Shown piece by piece: positions 35,273 to 44,027 of a DNA stretch of 64,000 bases. How positions within the stretch are numbered: the stretch's first letter is position 1; each line of letters begins with the position of its first letter. The notes under the pieces were generated by a model, which was given only the letters and a program-made list of their open reading frames with translations, was not told the origin of the DNA and did not search any database. Source of the stretch: Leeuwenhoekiella marinoflava DSM 3653 (GTDB lineage: Bacteria; Bacteroidota; Bacteroidia; Flavobacteriales; Flavobacteriaceae); the NCBI RefSeq assembly GCF_900129005.1, contig NZ_FQUN01000016.1, forward strand, positions 1 to 64,000, written 5' to 3'. The translations under genes were made by a program, and so were the position numbers.

Positions 35273-35275
35273 ACT

Positions 35276-35872
35276 ATGAAAGAGATTTTAGGTAAATACA
35301 TACCTGAGCAAGCTGTAGATCCGGTATTTGAACTCATTAAAAGTTTTGGGGTTTATCTCAAAATTGTTGATGAGCGCGTGACTCGTCATGGTGACTATAG
35401 AAGATTGGCAGACGGAGGACATCAAATTACGGTAAATACCAATCTCAACTCATATCGCTTTTTAATTACATTAATACACGAGATAGCACATCTTGTAGCG
35501 TTTAAAAAGTATGGACATAGGATTAAGCCACACGGTAAAGAGTGGAAACATACTTTTCAAAATTTAATGCTCCCTTTTATACGACCTGAAATTTTTCCGA
35601 AGCAATTATTGCCTGTAATTGCAAATCACTTCAAAAATCCAAAAGCAAGCAGTGATACAGATGCTAAATTATCGTTAGCTCTCAAGGGTTTTGATCCACC
35701 AAGTGATAAAAGCTATATATTTGAAATTCCGACTGGTAGTCTTTTTAAAATTTACAATGGTAAAATTTTTCAAAAAGGCACTCGAAGAATCAAGCGCTAT
35801 GAGTGCAAAGAGACTGCCACCGGTAAAATTTATTTATTTCAACCTAACGCCGAGGTTGAATTACTTAAGTAA
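35276..35872 (+). CDS. SprT-like zinc protease domain protein
   Basis: The 198-residue protein has the HExxH zinc motif in ITLIHEIAHLVAFKKYGHRI (near residue 66-85) and the downstream PHGKEWKHTFQNLM that supplies the third ligand. The C-terminal part has RRIKRYECKETATGKIYLFQ, a short zinc-ribbon-like or nucleic-acid-binding tail with only one Cys, so a full second zinc site is not seen. SprT-like domains act on DNA-protein crosslinks in eukaryotes, but the bacterial role is not clear. It precedes manC by 18 bp. Confidence 0.85.
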   Translation: MKEILGKYIPEQAVDPVFELIKSFGVYLKIVDERVTRHGDYRRLADGGHQITVNTNLNSYRFLITLIHEIAHLVAFKKYGHRIKPHGKEWKHTFQNLMLPFIRPEIFPKQLLPVIANHFKNPKASSDTDAKLSLALKGFDPPSDKSYIFEIPTGSLFKIYNGKIFQKGTRRIKRYECKETATGKIYLFQPNAEVELLK

Positions 35873-35890
35873 CTAACAATAACATACCAG

Positions 35891-36985
35891 ATGACATTGA
35901 ACAAAAATTACTATGCAATCATTATGGCTGGGGGAGTTGGTTCCCGATTTTGGCCACTGAGTAAAGCTAATTACCCAAAGCAGTTTCACGATATTTTAGG
36001 AGCAGGAGAAACTCTTATAGAACGCACTTTTGGTCGTTTGTCTCAAACGGTTCCTGCAGATAACGTTTTGGTTCTAACTAATGAAAAATACAAGACATTA
36101 GTAAATGAGCAATTGCCAAAGGTAAAGGATGAGAATATTGTTTTAGAGCCTGCTATGCGTAATACTGCACCTTGTATTCTACTAGCCGCGCTGAAGATTT
36201 ATAAGGCTAACCCGAAAGGGGTGATGATAGTAGCGCCAAGTGATCATTGGATAGAGGATGAGAAGGCGTTTTTAACGGATCTAGAAACCGCTTTTAAAGC
36301 TTGTGAAACCGATATTTCTGAAGAAAAATTGTTGGTTACTTTAGGGATTGAGCCTACATTTCCACATACCGGTTATGGTTATATTCAGTATGAGTCTAGT
36401 GATTCTGCTATTAAAAATGTAAAGGCTTTTAAAGAAAAGCCAGATTATGCGACTGCTAAACAGTTTCTTGCAGAAGGTAACTACTCTTGGAATGCGGGTA
36501 TTTTTATATGGAGCGCAAAAGCGATTATAGAAGCTTTTGAGAAATATCTTCCGGAGATGTATACACTTTTTAATTCTGGATATGAAGCTTTGAATACTGA
36601 AAAAGAAGAAGCTTTTATTCAGGAGAATTATGAGAAAGCTGAAAACATCAGTATTGATTACGGTATATTAGAGAAAAGTGGTAACGTGGGAGTTATTCCG
36701 GCGACTTTTGATTGGAGTGATCTTGGTGCTTGGGGAGCTATATACGATAATTTAGAAAAAGATGCTGAAGATAATGTAATCGTCAATGCTAAAGTTATTA
36801 ATCGCGACTCAAAAGGTAATCTTATTCGTTCTGAAAAGGGTAAGGTCGTAGTAGTCGACGGACTCGAAGATTATATTGTAGTAGATAGTAAAGAGGTTTT
36901 GGTGATTATGCCGAAGTCTAAAGAACAAGATGTGAAAATTATGAGAGCGCTTGTTCAGGAGAAATATGGAGATGATCTTGTATAA
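35891..36985 (+). CDS. manC: Mannose-1-phosphate guanylyltransferase
   Basis: This 364-residue enzyme makes GDP-mannose from mannose-1-phosphate and GTP. It has the nucleotidyltransferase signature MAGGVGSRFWPLSKANYPKQ, LEPAMRNTAPCILLAAL, VAPSDHWI, FKEKPDYATAKQFL, YSWNAGIFIW and FDWSDLGAWGA. It lacks the C-terminal phosphomannose-isomerase domain found in longer bifunctional forms. The product feeds surface polysaccharide and possibly O-glycan synthesis. It lies 3 bp upstream of a DUF389 membrane protein. Confidence 0.95.
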   Translation: MTLNKNYYAIIMAGGVGSRFWPLSKANYPKQFHDILGAGETLIERTFGRLSQTVPADNVLVLTNEKYKTLVNEQLPKVKDENIVLEPAMRNTAPCILLAALKIYKANPKGVMIVAPSDHWIEDEKAFLTDLETAFKACETDISEEKLLVTLGIEPTFPHTGYGYIQYESSDSAIKNVKAFKEKPDYATAKQFLAEGNYSWNAGIFIWSAKAIIEAFEKYLPEMYTLFNSGYEALNTEKEEAFIQENYEKAENISIDYGILEKSGNVGVIPATFDWSDLGAWGAIYDNLEKDAEDNVIVNAKVINRDSKGNLIRSEKGKVVVVDGLEDYIVVDSKEVLVIMPKSKEQDVKIMRALVQEKYGDDLV

Positions 36986-36988
36986 ATA

Positions 36989-38425
36989 ATGATGGAAAAC
37001 AAATCGCAAAACCCGGAAGCGGAGGGATCTGCATCTAATGAGGCTGTTCGCAGAGATGCGAAGAGCCTTTTTAAAAGTGGAAGAACTTTTTTATCAGAGC
37101 TTTTAGATATTCGTAGCGATACAGATCGAGACTCCACGATTGAAGCTGTTAAGAAAGATATTTCCTTTAAAGGGCATAACGCCTGGATTCTTATATTTTC
37201 GATTTTTGTGGCTTCTATTGGGCTTAATGTAAGCAGTACGGCAGTTGTTATTGGTGCGATGCTTATATCTCCTCTTATGGGGCCTATTGTAGGCATCGGA
37301 CTTTCTTTAGCGATTAATGATATTGAGACTTTAAAACGCTCGCTTATTAACCTGGCTGTGATGATTATTCTAAGTGTGCTTACTGCTACTCTTTATTTTG
37401 CGGTTTCGCCTATTTCGGAGTTAACCCCAGAGCTTGAGGCAAGAACCTATCCAACAATTCTTGATGTGCTTGTAGCGATCTTTGGTGGTCTTGCGCTCAT
37501 TGTAGCAAAAACTAAAAAAGGAACTATCGCTAGTGTTATTTTTGGTGTGGCAATTGCTACGGCTTTAATGCCTCCATTATGTACTGTGGGTTATGGTCTG
37601 GCAATGGGAGAATGGCAATACTACGCAGGAGCTTTCTATTTATTTTCTATCAACGCGGTATTTATTGCTTTATCAACTTTTATCGTTGCGAAGTTTTTGA
37701 GTTTTCCGATGGTGAAATATGCAAATTCAAGACGTCGTCGTTTTGTTACACAAATGGCGTCTTTGATAGCGCTTATCGTGATGATTCCTAGTTTGTATTT
37801 GTTTTACAAATTATATAAAGAACAAGTATTTACCTCTGCGACTAAAGATTATGTAACGAATATAATTCGTTATGAAGGGGCAGAGGTTGTAAAATTTTCG
37901 CAAGACTATAAATCAAAAAGGATAGATGTTTATTTGATTGGAGCACTCGTTCCTAAAGATAAAATCAATGAATGGTATTCTAAATTAACAGAAGATAATC
38001 TTTTGAGTGAAGCACAACTTAAAATCCATCAAGGGTCTGACCAATCTTCTCAAATGGCAGAGCAATTATCAAGCGCAGTGAAATCTGGGATTTTAGAGGA
38101 TTTATATGTGAATAATCAGCAGGCTCTTTCTGATAAGAATCAACAGATTAAATTATTAGAAGAAGAACTCACGCGACTTAAGGCTTCGGCTTTACCTTTT
38201 AGTAGTTTAAGTCAGGAAGTACATATAAATTACGATGATATTGATCGTTTCGGTTTTTCTAATACGATAAATACCAATTTTGAGAAATCTGACACCATCC
38301 CTACATTTATGGTAGCTTGGAAATCATCTTTGTCAGAAAGTTCAAAGCGTAAAGAAGAAACAAAACTTAAAGCTTGGTTGAAACTCAAATACAAACTAGA
38401 TACGCTGGCAATTGCACGCTATTAA
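36989..38425 (+). CDS. DUF389 membrane protein
   Basis: The 478-residue protein has a hydrophilic N-terminus, then five or six membrane helices that include the DUF389 signature VIGAMLISPLMGPIVGIGL and FGVAIATALMPPLCTVGYG. A long, charged C-terminal region (about residues 290-478) includes a coiled coil (LSDKNQQIKLLEEELTRLKA). DUF389 proteins are widespread but their role is unknown. The extended C-terminal domain looks like the Bacteroidota form. The first ATG (36989) is followed by a second at 36992, and either could be used. It converges on the ABC genes, overlapping the stop by 4 bp. Confidence 0.85.
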   Translation: MMENKSQNPEAEGSASNEAVRRDAKSLFKSGRTFLSELLDIRSDTDRDSTIEAVKKDISFKGHNAWILIFSIFVASIGLNVSSTAVVIGAMLISPLMGPIVGIGLSLAINDIETLKRSLINLAVMIILSVLTATLYFAVSPISELTPELEARTYPTILDVLVAIFGGLALIVAKTKKGTIASVIFGVAIATALMPPLCTVGYGLAMGEWQYYAGAFYLFSINAVFIALSTFIVAKFLSFPMVKYANSRRRRFVTQMASLIALIVMIPSLYLFYKLYKEQVFTSATKDYVTNIIRYEGAEVVKFSQDYKSKRIDVYLIGALVPKDKINEWYSKLTEDNLLSEAQLKIHQGSDQSSQMAEQLSSAVKSGILEDLYVNNQQALSDKNQQIKLLEEELTRLKASALPFSSLSQEVHINYDDIDRFGFSNTINTNFEKSDTIPTFMVAWKSSLSESSKRKEETKLKAWLKLKYKLDTLAIARY

Positions 38426-39192
38426 TTAGAATCTTTAATAACTGCTTCTCTTACTTTTTTAAATAAATCTGAAGAGTATACAAAGTTTGTGACATCATCG
38501 TTGTCTGCTCTAAAAATGGTGTCTTTAGAACCTTCCCATGCGAGATGTCCTTTTTGAAGGAAAACAATTTTTTCACCTATTTCCATCACCGAGTTCATAT
38601 CATGCGTATTGATGATAGTTGTGATTTCATACTCGTGTGTAATTTCTTGAATTAAGTTGTCTATAAGCGTTGCTGTGCGAGGATCTAAACCTGAGTTAGG
38701 CTCATCACAGAATAAATATTTAGGGTTGTTTACAATGGCTCTCGCAATGGCTACCCGTTTTTGCATACCTCCAGAAATTTCAGAAGGTAGTTTGTTGTTT
38801 GCATTAATCAGGTTCACCCGTTTTATAACCTCGTTAGCACGTTCTCTGCGTTCTGCTTTGCGTTGTTTGGTAAACATTTTAAGCGGAAACATAATATTTT
38901 CTTCAACAGACATCGAGTCAAAAAGCGCACTGCCTTGAAAAACCATTCCCATTTGCTCGCGCAAGGTTCGCTGATTTTCAGAAGAAAGTTCAGAATAAGC
39001 CTGCCCATCATAAAGTATTTTTCCTTCAGTAGGTCTAAAAAGTCCTAATAGGCATTTTAAAAACACGGTTTTACCCGAGCCACTTTGTCCAATGATGAGG
39101 TTTGTTTTTCCTTTTTCAAAAGTTGTGGAAATTCCTTTTAAAACCAATTCATCTCCCCCAAATCCTTTCTTTAATTCTTTTACTTCAATCAT
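38422..39192 (-). CDS. Mla-type ABC transporter ATP-binding protein
   Basis: The 256-residue ATPase (from MIEVKELKKGF) has Walker A GQSGSGKTV, the Q-loop GMVFQGSALFDSM, signature EISGGMQKRVAIARA, Walker B YLFCDEPNSGLDP and the H-loop NTHDM. It belongs to the MlaF/Ttg2A group that moves phospholipids between the membranes. I take the ATG at 39192, which overlaps the stop of the upstream permease gene in TAATG; a longer frame to 39252 lies within the permease gene and has no homology. The MlaD-like MCE partner is not in the immediate neighbourhood. Confidence 0.9.
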   Translation of the reverse strand: MIEVKELKKGFGGDELVLKGISTTFEKGKTNLIIGQSGSGKTVFLKCLLGLFRPTEGKILYDGQAYSELSSENQRTLREQMGMVFQGSALFDSMSVEENIMFPLKMFTKQRKAERRERANEVIKRVNLINANNKLPSEISGGMQKRVAIARAIVNNPKYLFCDEPNSGLDPRTATLIDNLIQEITHEYEITTIINTHDMNSVMEIGEKIVFLQKGHLAWEGSKDTIFRADNDDVTNFVYSSDLFKKVREAVIKDSN

Positions 39193-39929
39193 TAACTTAA
39201 GAGTAATTGGGTTATTAAATAATTTGAGAGAATGATAAATACACTGGTCCACACAAAAGATGTGGTACTTGCTTTACCTACTTCTAAAGCTCCACCTTTC
39301 ATATAATATCCAAAATAAGAAGGAATGGTTGCCAATAAAAGCGCAAAAACAAAAGTTTTAATAAATGCGTAAACCAATTGAAAAGGAACAAAATCTTCCT
39401 GAAGCCCTTGTATGAATTGATCTCCGGTTGCAAATCCGCCCATAACTGCTGCGGTATATCCGCCCAGGATACCTAGAAACATTGCGATTGCAATAACAAA
39501 CGGGTAAAAAAGCATCGCTACTATTTTAGGAAAAACCAAATAATTCAGCGAGTTGATCCCCATCACTTCTAATGCATCAATTTGTTCAGTAACCCGCATT
39601 GTACCTATACTTGAAGTGATAAATGAACCTACTTTACCGGCCATAATAATGGAAATAAATGTAGGAGCAAATTCTAATATTATAGATTGTCTTGATGCAA
39701 AACCTATCAAAGATTTAGGAAGAATAGGGTTATCCATATTCAAGGCTGTTTGTATAGCTACAACTCCGCCCACGAAGAAAGAGATAAAACATACAATACC
39801 TAAAGAACCTATTATAAGGTCGTCTATTTCTTTTAGGATCAAATTACGTAAGACTGATGTTTTGGTGGGTTTGATAAAAACACCTTTAAGCATCATAATA
39901 TAAAGACCTATCTCTCTCAGGTATCCCAT
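39192..39929 (-). CDS. Mla-type ABC transporter permease
   Basis: The 245-residue membrane protein has five or six helices and the MlaE/Ttg2B pattern: FFVGGVVAIQTALNM, LEFAPTFISIIMAGKVGS, MRVTEQIDALEVMGINSLNY, LGGYTAAVMGG and IPSYFGYYMKGGA. It is the permease partner of the ATPase encoded directly downstream and is likely to move phospholipids for outer-membrane asymmetry. The gene starts with ATG at 39929 in a 116-bp divergent gap to the alkaline phosphatase gene. Confidence 0.9.
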   Translation of the reverse strand: MGYLREIGLYIMMLKGVFIKPTKTSVLRNLILKEIDDLIIGSLGIVCFISFFVGGVVAIQTALNMDNPILPKSLIGFASRQSIILEFAPTFISIIMAGKVGSFITSSIGTMRVTEQIDALEVMGINSLNYLVFPKIVAMLFYPFVIAIAMFLGILGGYTAAVMGGFATGDQFIQGLQEDFVPFQLVYAFIKTFVFALLLATIPSYFGYYMKGGALEVGKASTTSFVWTSVFIILSNYLITQLLLS

Positions 39930-40016
39930 AGTTATTTTTTCAGCTCTAAAAATAGCAAAAATAGGTGGGATGCATATTTAAGATTAACTTAAACTTACAT
40001 CTTGCCTGTTATGCTT

Positions 40017-40024
40017 TAGCTTTG
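40017..40024 (+). promoter_or_regulatory. -7 box before the alkaline phosphatase gene
   Basis: TAGCTTTG matches TAnnTTTG and lies 21 bp before the ATG at 40046. A TTG at 40002 is closer than the usual spacing, so only the -7 box is convincing. Confidence 0.5.
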
Positions 40025-40045
40025 TGTGTCTAAAAAATAAATAGA

Positions 40046-41689
40046 ATGAATTTTACACTCTTAAAGTCACTCGCATTTGGTTTAGTTATCTTGGCAAGTG
40101 CATCGTCCTTTGGTCAAAAAAATACAGAAAAACCCAAGCTTGTTGTGGGGATTGTTGTAGATCAAATGCGTTATGATTACCTCACGAGATTCGATAATCA
40201 ATATGGTGAAGACGGTTTTAAGCGTCTGCAGAATGAAGGCTTTAACTGCCAGAATAACCATTATAATTATATGCCAACTAAAACGGCTCCCGGTCATGCT
40301 TCAATTTACACGGGAACTACGCCGCAAAATCACGGTATTATATCAAATAGCTGGTATAACAAGTTTGAGAAAAAAGATGTGTATTGTGCCGAGGATACCA
40401 CGGTAGCTTCAGTGGGTACAGATAATGTAGGTGTTGGGCAAATGTCACCTCGACGTATGCGAACATCAACAATAACTGATCAGAATAGGTTACACACTCA
40501 GATGCGTGGTAAAACCATCGGAATTTCAGTTAAAGATCGTGGTGCAATACTTCCTGCTGGTCATACAGCTAATGCTGCATACTGGTTTCAAGGAGGAGAT
40601 GAAGGTGTTTTTATCACCAGCACATATTATATGGAAGAACTTCCTAAATGGGTAAAAAACTTCAACAAAAAGAAGCCAGCTAAAGCTTATATGAAAGATT
40701 GGGATACCTATAAACCGATCAAAGAATATATTGAAAGCGGAAGCGATCTTAATGATTATGAAGGTGGTTTTAGAGGAAAAGAAACTGCTACATTTCCTTA
40801 TGATCTAAAGAAATTAGGAAAAGAAAACGGAGGGTACAGCATTCTTAAATCTACACCTTACGGAAATTCTATCACTACAGATTTTGCAATTGCTGCGCTT
40901 GATGGGGAAGATTTAGGTCAGGATGATGATACAGACTTTCTTGCTGTGAGTTATAGTTGTACAGATTATGTAGGGCACAACTTCGGTGTAAATTCAAAAG
41001 AAATTGAAGATACTTATGTGCGTTTAGATATAGAGCTTGCTAAACTTCTTGAAGCGCTTGATAAGAAAGTAGGTAAAGGGAATTATTCTGTGTTCTTAAC
41101 AGCAGACCACGCCGCGGTTCACGTTCCGGCATTTTTAAGTAATGTAAAAATTCCTTCTGGATATTTTGATATTCGTAGCTTTAGAGAGGAGCTTAATGAT
41201 TTTATATCAAAAAAATACGGACGTGATGATTTGATTGAAGATATTTCTAACGATCAGGTATTTTTTAGATACACTGTTTTGGCAGACGAAACGATTGATG
41301 CTGAATCTTTACAAAAAGAGATCAAGCATTTTGCGCTACAGTACAAAAGCATAAGCAAGGTATATACACGAGCTCAGATGGAACAAGGTTCATATGATTC
41401 TGGTGTTGCTGCACTTGTTCAAAAAGGTTTTGATCAGGAGCGTAGTGGAGATGTATTTTTTGTTCTTGATCCCGGGTATTTAACAGGCGGTCATACAGGT
41501 TCTTCTCACGGAACTCCATATAGCTACGACACGCATGTGCCCTTGTTATTCTTCGGAAACGGAGTGAAAAAAGGACATACTTATAATCAAACGGTTATAA
41601 CTGATATAGCTCCTACGGTAGCTGCTCTTTTAGGTTTGCAAGATCCTAACGGAACCACAGGAACCGTGATCACTGAAGTTCTAGAATAA
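40046..41689 (+). CDS. PafA-type alkaline phosphatase
   Basis: This 547-residue secreted phosphatase has a signal peptide (residues 1-23, ending SASSFGQ), then the PafA alkaline-phosphatase superfamily fold. VGIVVDQMRYDYLTRF supplies the first zinc Asp, and the nucleophile is Thr in PTKTAPGHASIYTG. The later ligands are in FLAVSYSCTDYVGHNFG, VFLTADHAAVHVP and TGGHTGSSHGTPYSYD. PafA enzymes are phosphate-insensitive and broad-acting in the periplasm. The stop overlaps the convergent glycosyltransferase gene by 9 bp. Confidence 0.9.
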   Translation: MNFTLLKSLAFGLVILASASSFGQKNTEKPKLVVGIVVDQMRYDYLTRFDNQYGEDGFKRLQNEGFNCQNNHYNYMPTKTAPGHASIYTGTTPQNHGIISNSWYNKFEKKDVYCAEDTTVASVGTDNVGVGQMSPRRMRTSTITDQNRLHTQMRGKTIGISVKDRGAILPAGHTANAAYWFQGGDEGVFITSTYYMEELPKWVKNFNKKKPAKAYMKDWDTYKPIKEYIESGSDLNDYEGGFRGKETATFPYDLKKLGKENGGYSILKSTPYGNSITTDFAIAALDGEDLGQDDDTDFLAVSYSCTDYVGHNFGVNSKEIEDTYVRLDIELAKLLEALDKKVGKGNYSVFLTADHAAVHVPAFLSNVKIPSGYFDIRSFREELNDFISKKYGRDDLIEDISNDQVFFRYTVLADETIDAESLQKEIKHFALQYKSISKVYTRAQMEQGSYDSGVAALVQKGFDQERSGDVFFVLDPGYLTGGHTGSSHGTPYSYDTHVPLLFFGNGVKKGHTYNQTVITDIAPTVAALLGLQDPNGTTGTVITEVLE

Positions 41690-42529
41690 TTTCTGTTTGA
41701 TTTTACTCCAACGGAGTTTACGTATAAAAGCACCTTCTTCTTTAGTTACTAAAAATGGAAGGTGTTTTTTTTGTGCCTTAAAATAACCGTTGAGGTAGTC
41801 TTTAAAAAGACTTAAGCTTTTCTTTCTAAAAGCCAGTTTAGCTGAAGCGATAGTTGTTAGTGACAACCCGTAACGCATGCCGTAAAACGCTTCACCTTGT
41901 TTGTACTTCGCTTTAGAAGAGTAGGTGTGGCCTGTGGGTTTTAGATGTTTTACCTGTAAGTTTTCATTAGTTTGAACTTCCCAGCCATGGTATTGTGCCA
42001 GAAGCTCGTCTAAAGTATCCCAACCCATTGCAGTTTTTAGTCCGTTTATGGCGTTAAAGCAAGTTTTGCGATAGCATTTAAGCGCACCACGAATGTGATC
42101 TTTATTGGTAAGATTTTCTAATTCCCAAGAACCGTTACGATCTACATAGCAAAAACCGCCGTACATACCCAATTTTTCATTGTTTTGAAATGCTTCAGCT
42201 ACAATCTCTAAATAATTCTCCGGGAAAATAAGGTCTGCATCAAATTTGCAAAGCAAGTCGTAATCGAAATCTAAATGTTTTAATCCATAATTGAAGGCTT
42301 GCACGACTTTGCTTCCGGGTAGGTGTGCCGCTTCAGAATTTTTTTGAACAAGTTGAATGCTGTTGTGTTTTGCTGCGTAAGATGCTACAACCTGTGGCGT
42401 TTCGTCTGTGCTACCATCATCAACCACTATAATTTTTTCCGCAGAAAAAGTTTGGGCAAGTAGTGAGTCTAGCGTTTTGCTTATTAGTGCAGCTTCGTTA
42501 TAAGCTGGTATGATGATGATAATTCTCAT
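41681..42529 (-). CDS. Glycosyltransferase family 2
   Basis: The 282-residue protein has a GT-A nucleotide-sugar domain: MRIIIIIPAYNEAALISKTL, IIVVDDGSTDETPQVV, DLLCKFDADLIFPENYLEI (DxD) and DTLDELLAQYHGWEV. It has no strong membrane helix. Its start overlaps the stop of the upstream methyltransferase gene (ATGA), so they are coupled and probably modify the same glycan or lipid. The acceptor is unknown. Confidence 0.9.
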   Translation of the reverse strand: MRIIIIIPAYNEAALISKTLDSLLAQTFSAEKIIVVDDGSTDETPQVVASYAAKHNSIQLVQKNSEAAHLPGSKVVQAFNYGLKHLDFDYDLLCKFDADLIFPENYLEIVAEAFQNNEKLGMYGGFCYVDRNGSWELENLTNKDHIRGALKCYRKTCFNAINGLKTAMGWDTLDELLAQYHGWEVQTNENLQVKHLKPTGHTYSSKAKYKQGEAFYGMRYGLSLTTIASAKLAFRKKSLSLFKDYLNGYFKAQKKHLPFLVTKEEGAFIRKLRWSKIKQKLF

Positions 42530-43047
42530 TTTCGCTCAGCGTAAACTAAATAATATCGTGGTGTAAAAAGTCTTAGTATAGGTCTAAAGCCTAGCTTTTT
42601 TACAGGATGTGTGAATTTTTCTCGCTTTTTGATTTCCCAGCCTGCCTTTTCTAAAAGCCAGTCAAACTGCCAATCTTCAAACTCGTGATAATGCCTATCC
42701 CATTTGTCTGTTTTACTTTGATAAGCTGGAGAAAACCATAATTTCAACGGTATGCTGGCAACCAGTTTATCTGCTTCAATAGCTTTTAAAACATTAAATG
42801 GAGCCAGTAAATGCTCAAAAATCTCAAATGCAGTAACAGCATCTACTGTCGTGTTTTTTACGGCATTTGTGTTTAAATCCAAATCTTCACCGCTGGTATT
42901 TGTAACCGTATAGCCCTCTTTTTTCATGATTTCAGAAAAAGGATTGGCAATACCAAGATCTAAAACAGAGCTTTTTTGGGGTAAAACTTCGTTTAAAAAT
43001 TGGGCTGTTTTGGCGTAGCGTTTATTGGGAAACGTTTTTTCGTACAC
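42526..43047 (-). CDS. Class I SAM-dependent methyltransferase
   Basis: The 173-residue protein has SSVLDLGIANPFSEIMKKEG as motif I and DAVTAFEIFEHLLAPFNVL as motif IV, so it is a small Rossmann-type methyltransferase. Motif I is unusual because the typical DxGxGxG is DLGIANP, so SAM binding could be altered. The C-terminus is basic with YYLVYAERK. It is coupled to the GT2 gene. The target is not known. Confidence 0.8.
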   Translation of the reverse strand: MYEKTFPNKRYAKTAQFLNEVLPQKSSVLDLGIANPFSEIMKKEGYTVTNTSGEDLDLNTNAVKNTTVDAVTAFEIFEHLLAPFNVLKAIEADKLVASIPLKLWFSPAYQSKTDKWDRHYHEFEDWQFDWLLEKAGWEIKKREKFTHPVKKLGFRPILRLFTPRYYLVYAERK

Positions 43048-43170
43048 GGTTTTTAATTTAAAGACCTCGCAAAAGTAAGTGATTCTAAGTGTTTCGCTGA
43101 AATTTTAAAATGATAATAAAGGGAGAAAGGTGAATCTCAAATTAGCTGAAGCTTGCTGATGAGAATTGTG

Positions 43171-43178
43171 TAAATTTG
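43171..43178 (+). promoter_or_regulatory. -7 box before the sigma-factor gene
   Basis: TAAATTTG matches TAnnTTTG and lies 30 bp before the chosen ATG (43209), which supports that start over the upstream TTG at 43176. Confidence 0.5.
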
Positions 43179-43208
43179 CCACTTGTTGATACGACAGATT
43201 TAACAATT

Positions 43209-43760
43209 ATGGCAAACCACCAACTTGATCCCCAAAAATGGGTGGACAAATATTCAGATTACCTCTACAATTATACAATTGTTAAGGTGAATGATAAAGA
43301 GGTTGCTGAAGATATTATTTCAGAGACTTTTTTAGCCGGGTTAAAATCTATGAAAAATTTTAAAGGAGAAGCCAGTGAGCGAACGTGGCTGATTTCGATT
43401 TTAAAGCGTAAGATCATTGATTATTACCGAAAGATAAACTCTAATAAAGGTAAAGCTGAGGTTAGGATGAATTATTCTAGCGATGACGAAACCGGTGATT
43501 GGTTAGAAGAACGTGTGGCAGATCCTTTTGATCGTACAGCAGAAGATGACTTAGAAAACACCGAATTGGGTGTAGCTATTTATGCTTGTCTAAATAAATT
43601 ACCTGAAAAACAGGCAGCTATATTTAAGAAAAAAACCATAGAAGGTCAGGATACTGAAACTATTTGTAAAGAATTTGATATTACACCGTCTAATTTGTGG
43701 GTTATCATACACAGAGCCCGTACAGCGCTTGCGAGTTGCTTAGAAGAAAACTGGTTATAA
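43209..43760 (+). CDS. ECF-type RNA polymerase sigma factor
   Basis: This 183-residue protein has sigma region 2 (YLYNYTIVKVNDKEVAEDI, SETFLAGLKSMKNF, ERTWLISILKRKIIDYYRK) and region 4 (LNKLPEKQAAIFKKKTIEGQ, ITPSNLWVIIHRARTALASC). I start at the ATG at 43209. It is followed 3 bp later by a small Cys/His-rich gene that looks like a zinc-type anti-sigma factor, so it probably answers a stress sensed by that partner. The regulon is unknown. Confidence 0.9.
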   Translation: MANHQLDPQKWVDKYSDYLYNYTIVKVNDKEVAEDIISETFLAGLKSMKNFKGEASERTWLISILKRKIIDYYRKINSNKGKAEVRMNYSSDDETGDWLEERVADPFDRTAEDDLENTELGVAIYACLNKLPEKQAAIFKKKTIEGQDTETICKEFDITPSNLWVIIHRARTALASCLEENWL

Positions 43761-43763
43761 ATT

Positions 43764-44027
43764 ATGAAACTATTTGTAGATTGTAAAAAAGCCGGGCACC
43801 TTTGTGATAAGTGCCAATATGAAGATGCGTCTTTTTTTGAAAGGCTGAATATGCGTTTTCATAAGCTTATTTGTAAACCGTGTTCTGAATATTCAGAGCG
43901 TAATACAAAACTCACAAAGCTTTTGAAAGATCCTAAATGCCAGCAAATGCCTGAAAAATGTAAAGAGCGTCTTAAAGGAGAATTAGCACGTGAACTCGCT
44001 AAAGATAAAATAGAGCAGAAACCATAG
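43764..44027 (+). CDS. Small Cys/His-rich protein, likely zinc anti-sigma factor
   Basis: The 87-residue soluble protein is directly coupled to the ECF sigma gene. It contains HLCDKC near residue 12 and, at about 34-41, HKLICKPC, which fits the H-x3-C-x2-C zinc-binding pattern of ZAS anti-sigma factors; two more Cys pairs follow (CQQMPEKC). It has no membrane helix, so the signal would be cytoplasmic, for example redox or metals. The anti-sigma role is inferred from the motif and context. Its 3' end overlaps the convergent prenyltransferase-like gene by 45 bp. Confidence 0.7.
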   Translation: MKLFVDCKKAGHLCDKCQYEDASFFERLNMRFHKLICKPCSEYSERNTKLTKLLKDPKCQQMPEKCKERLKGELARELAKDKIEQKP

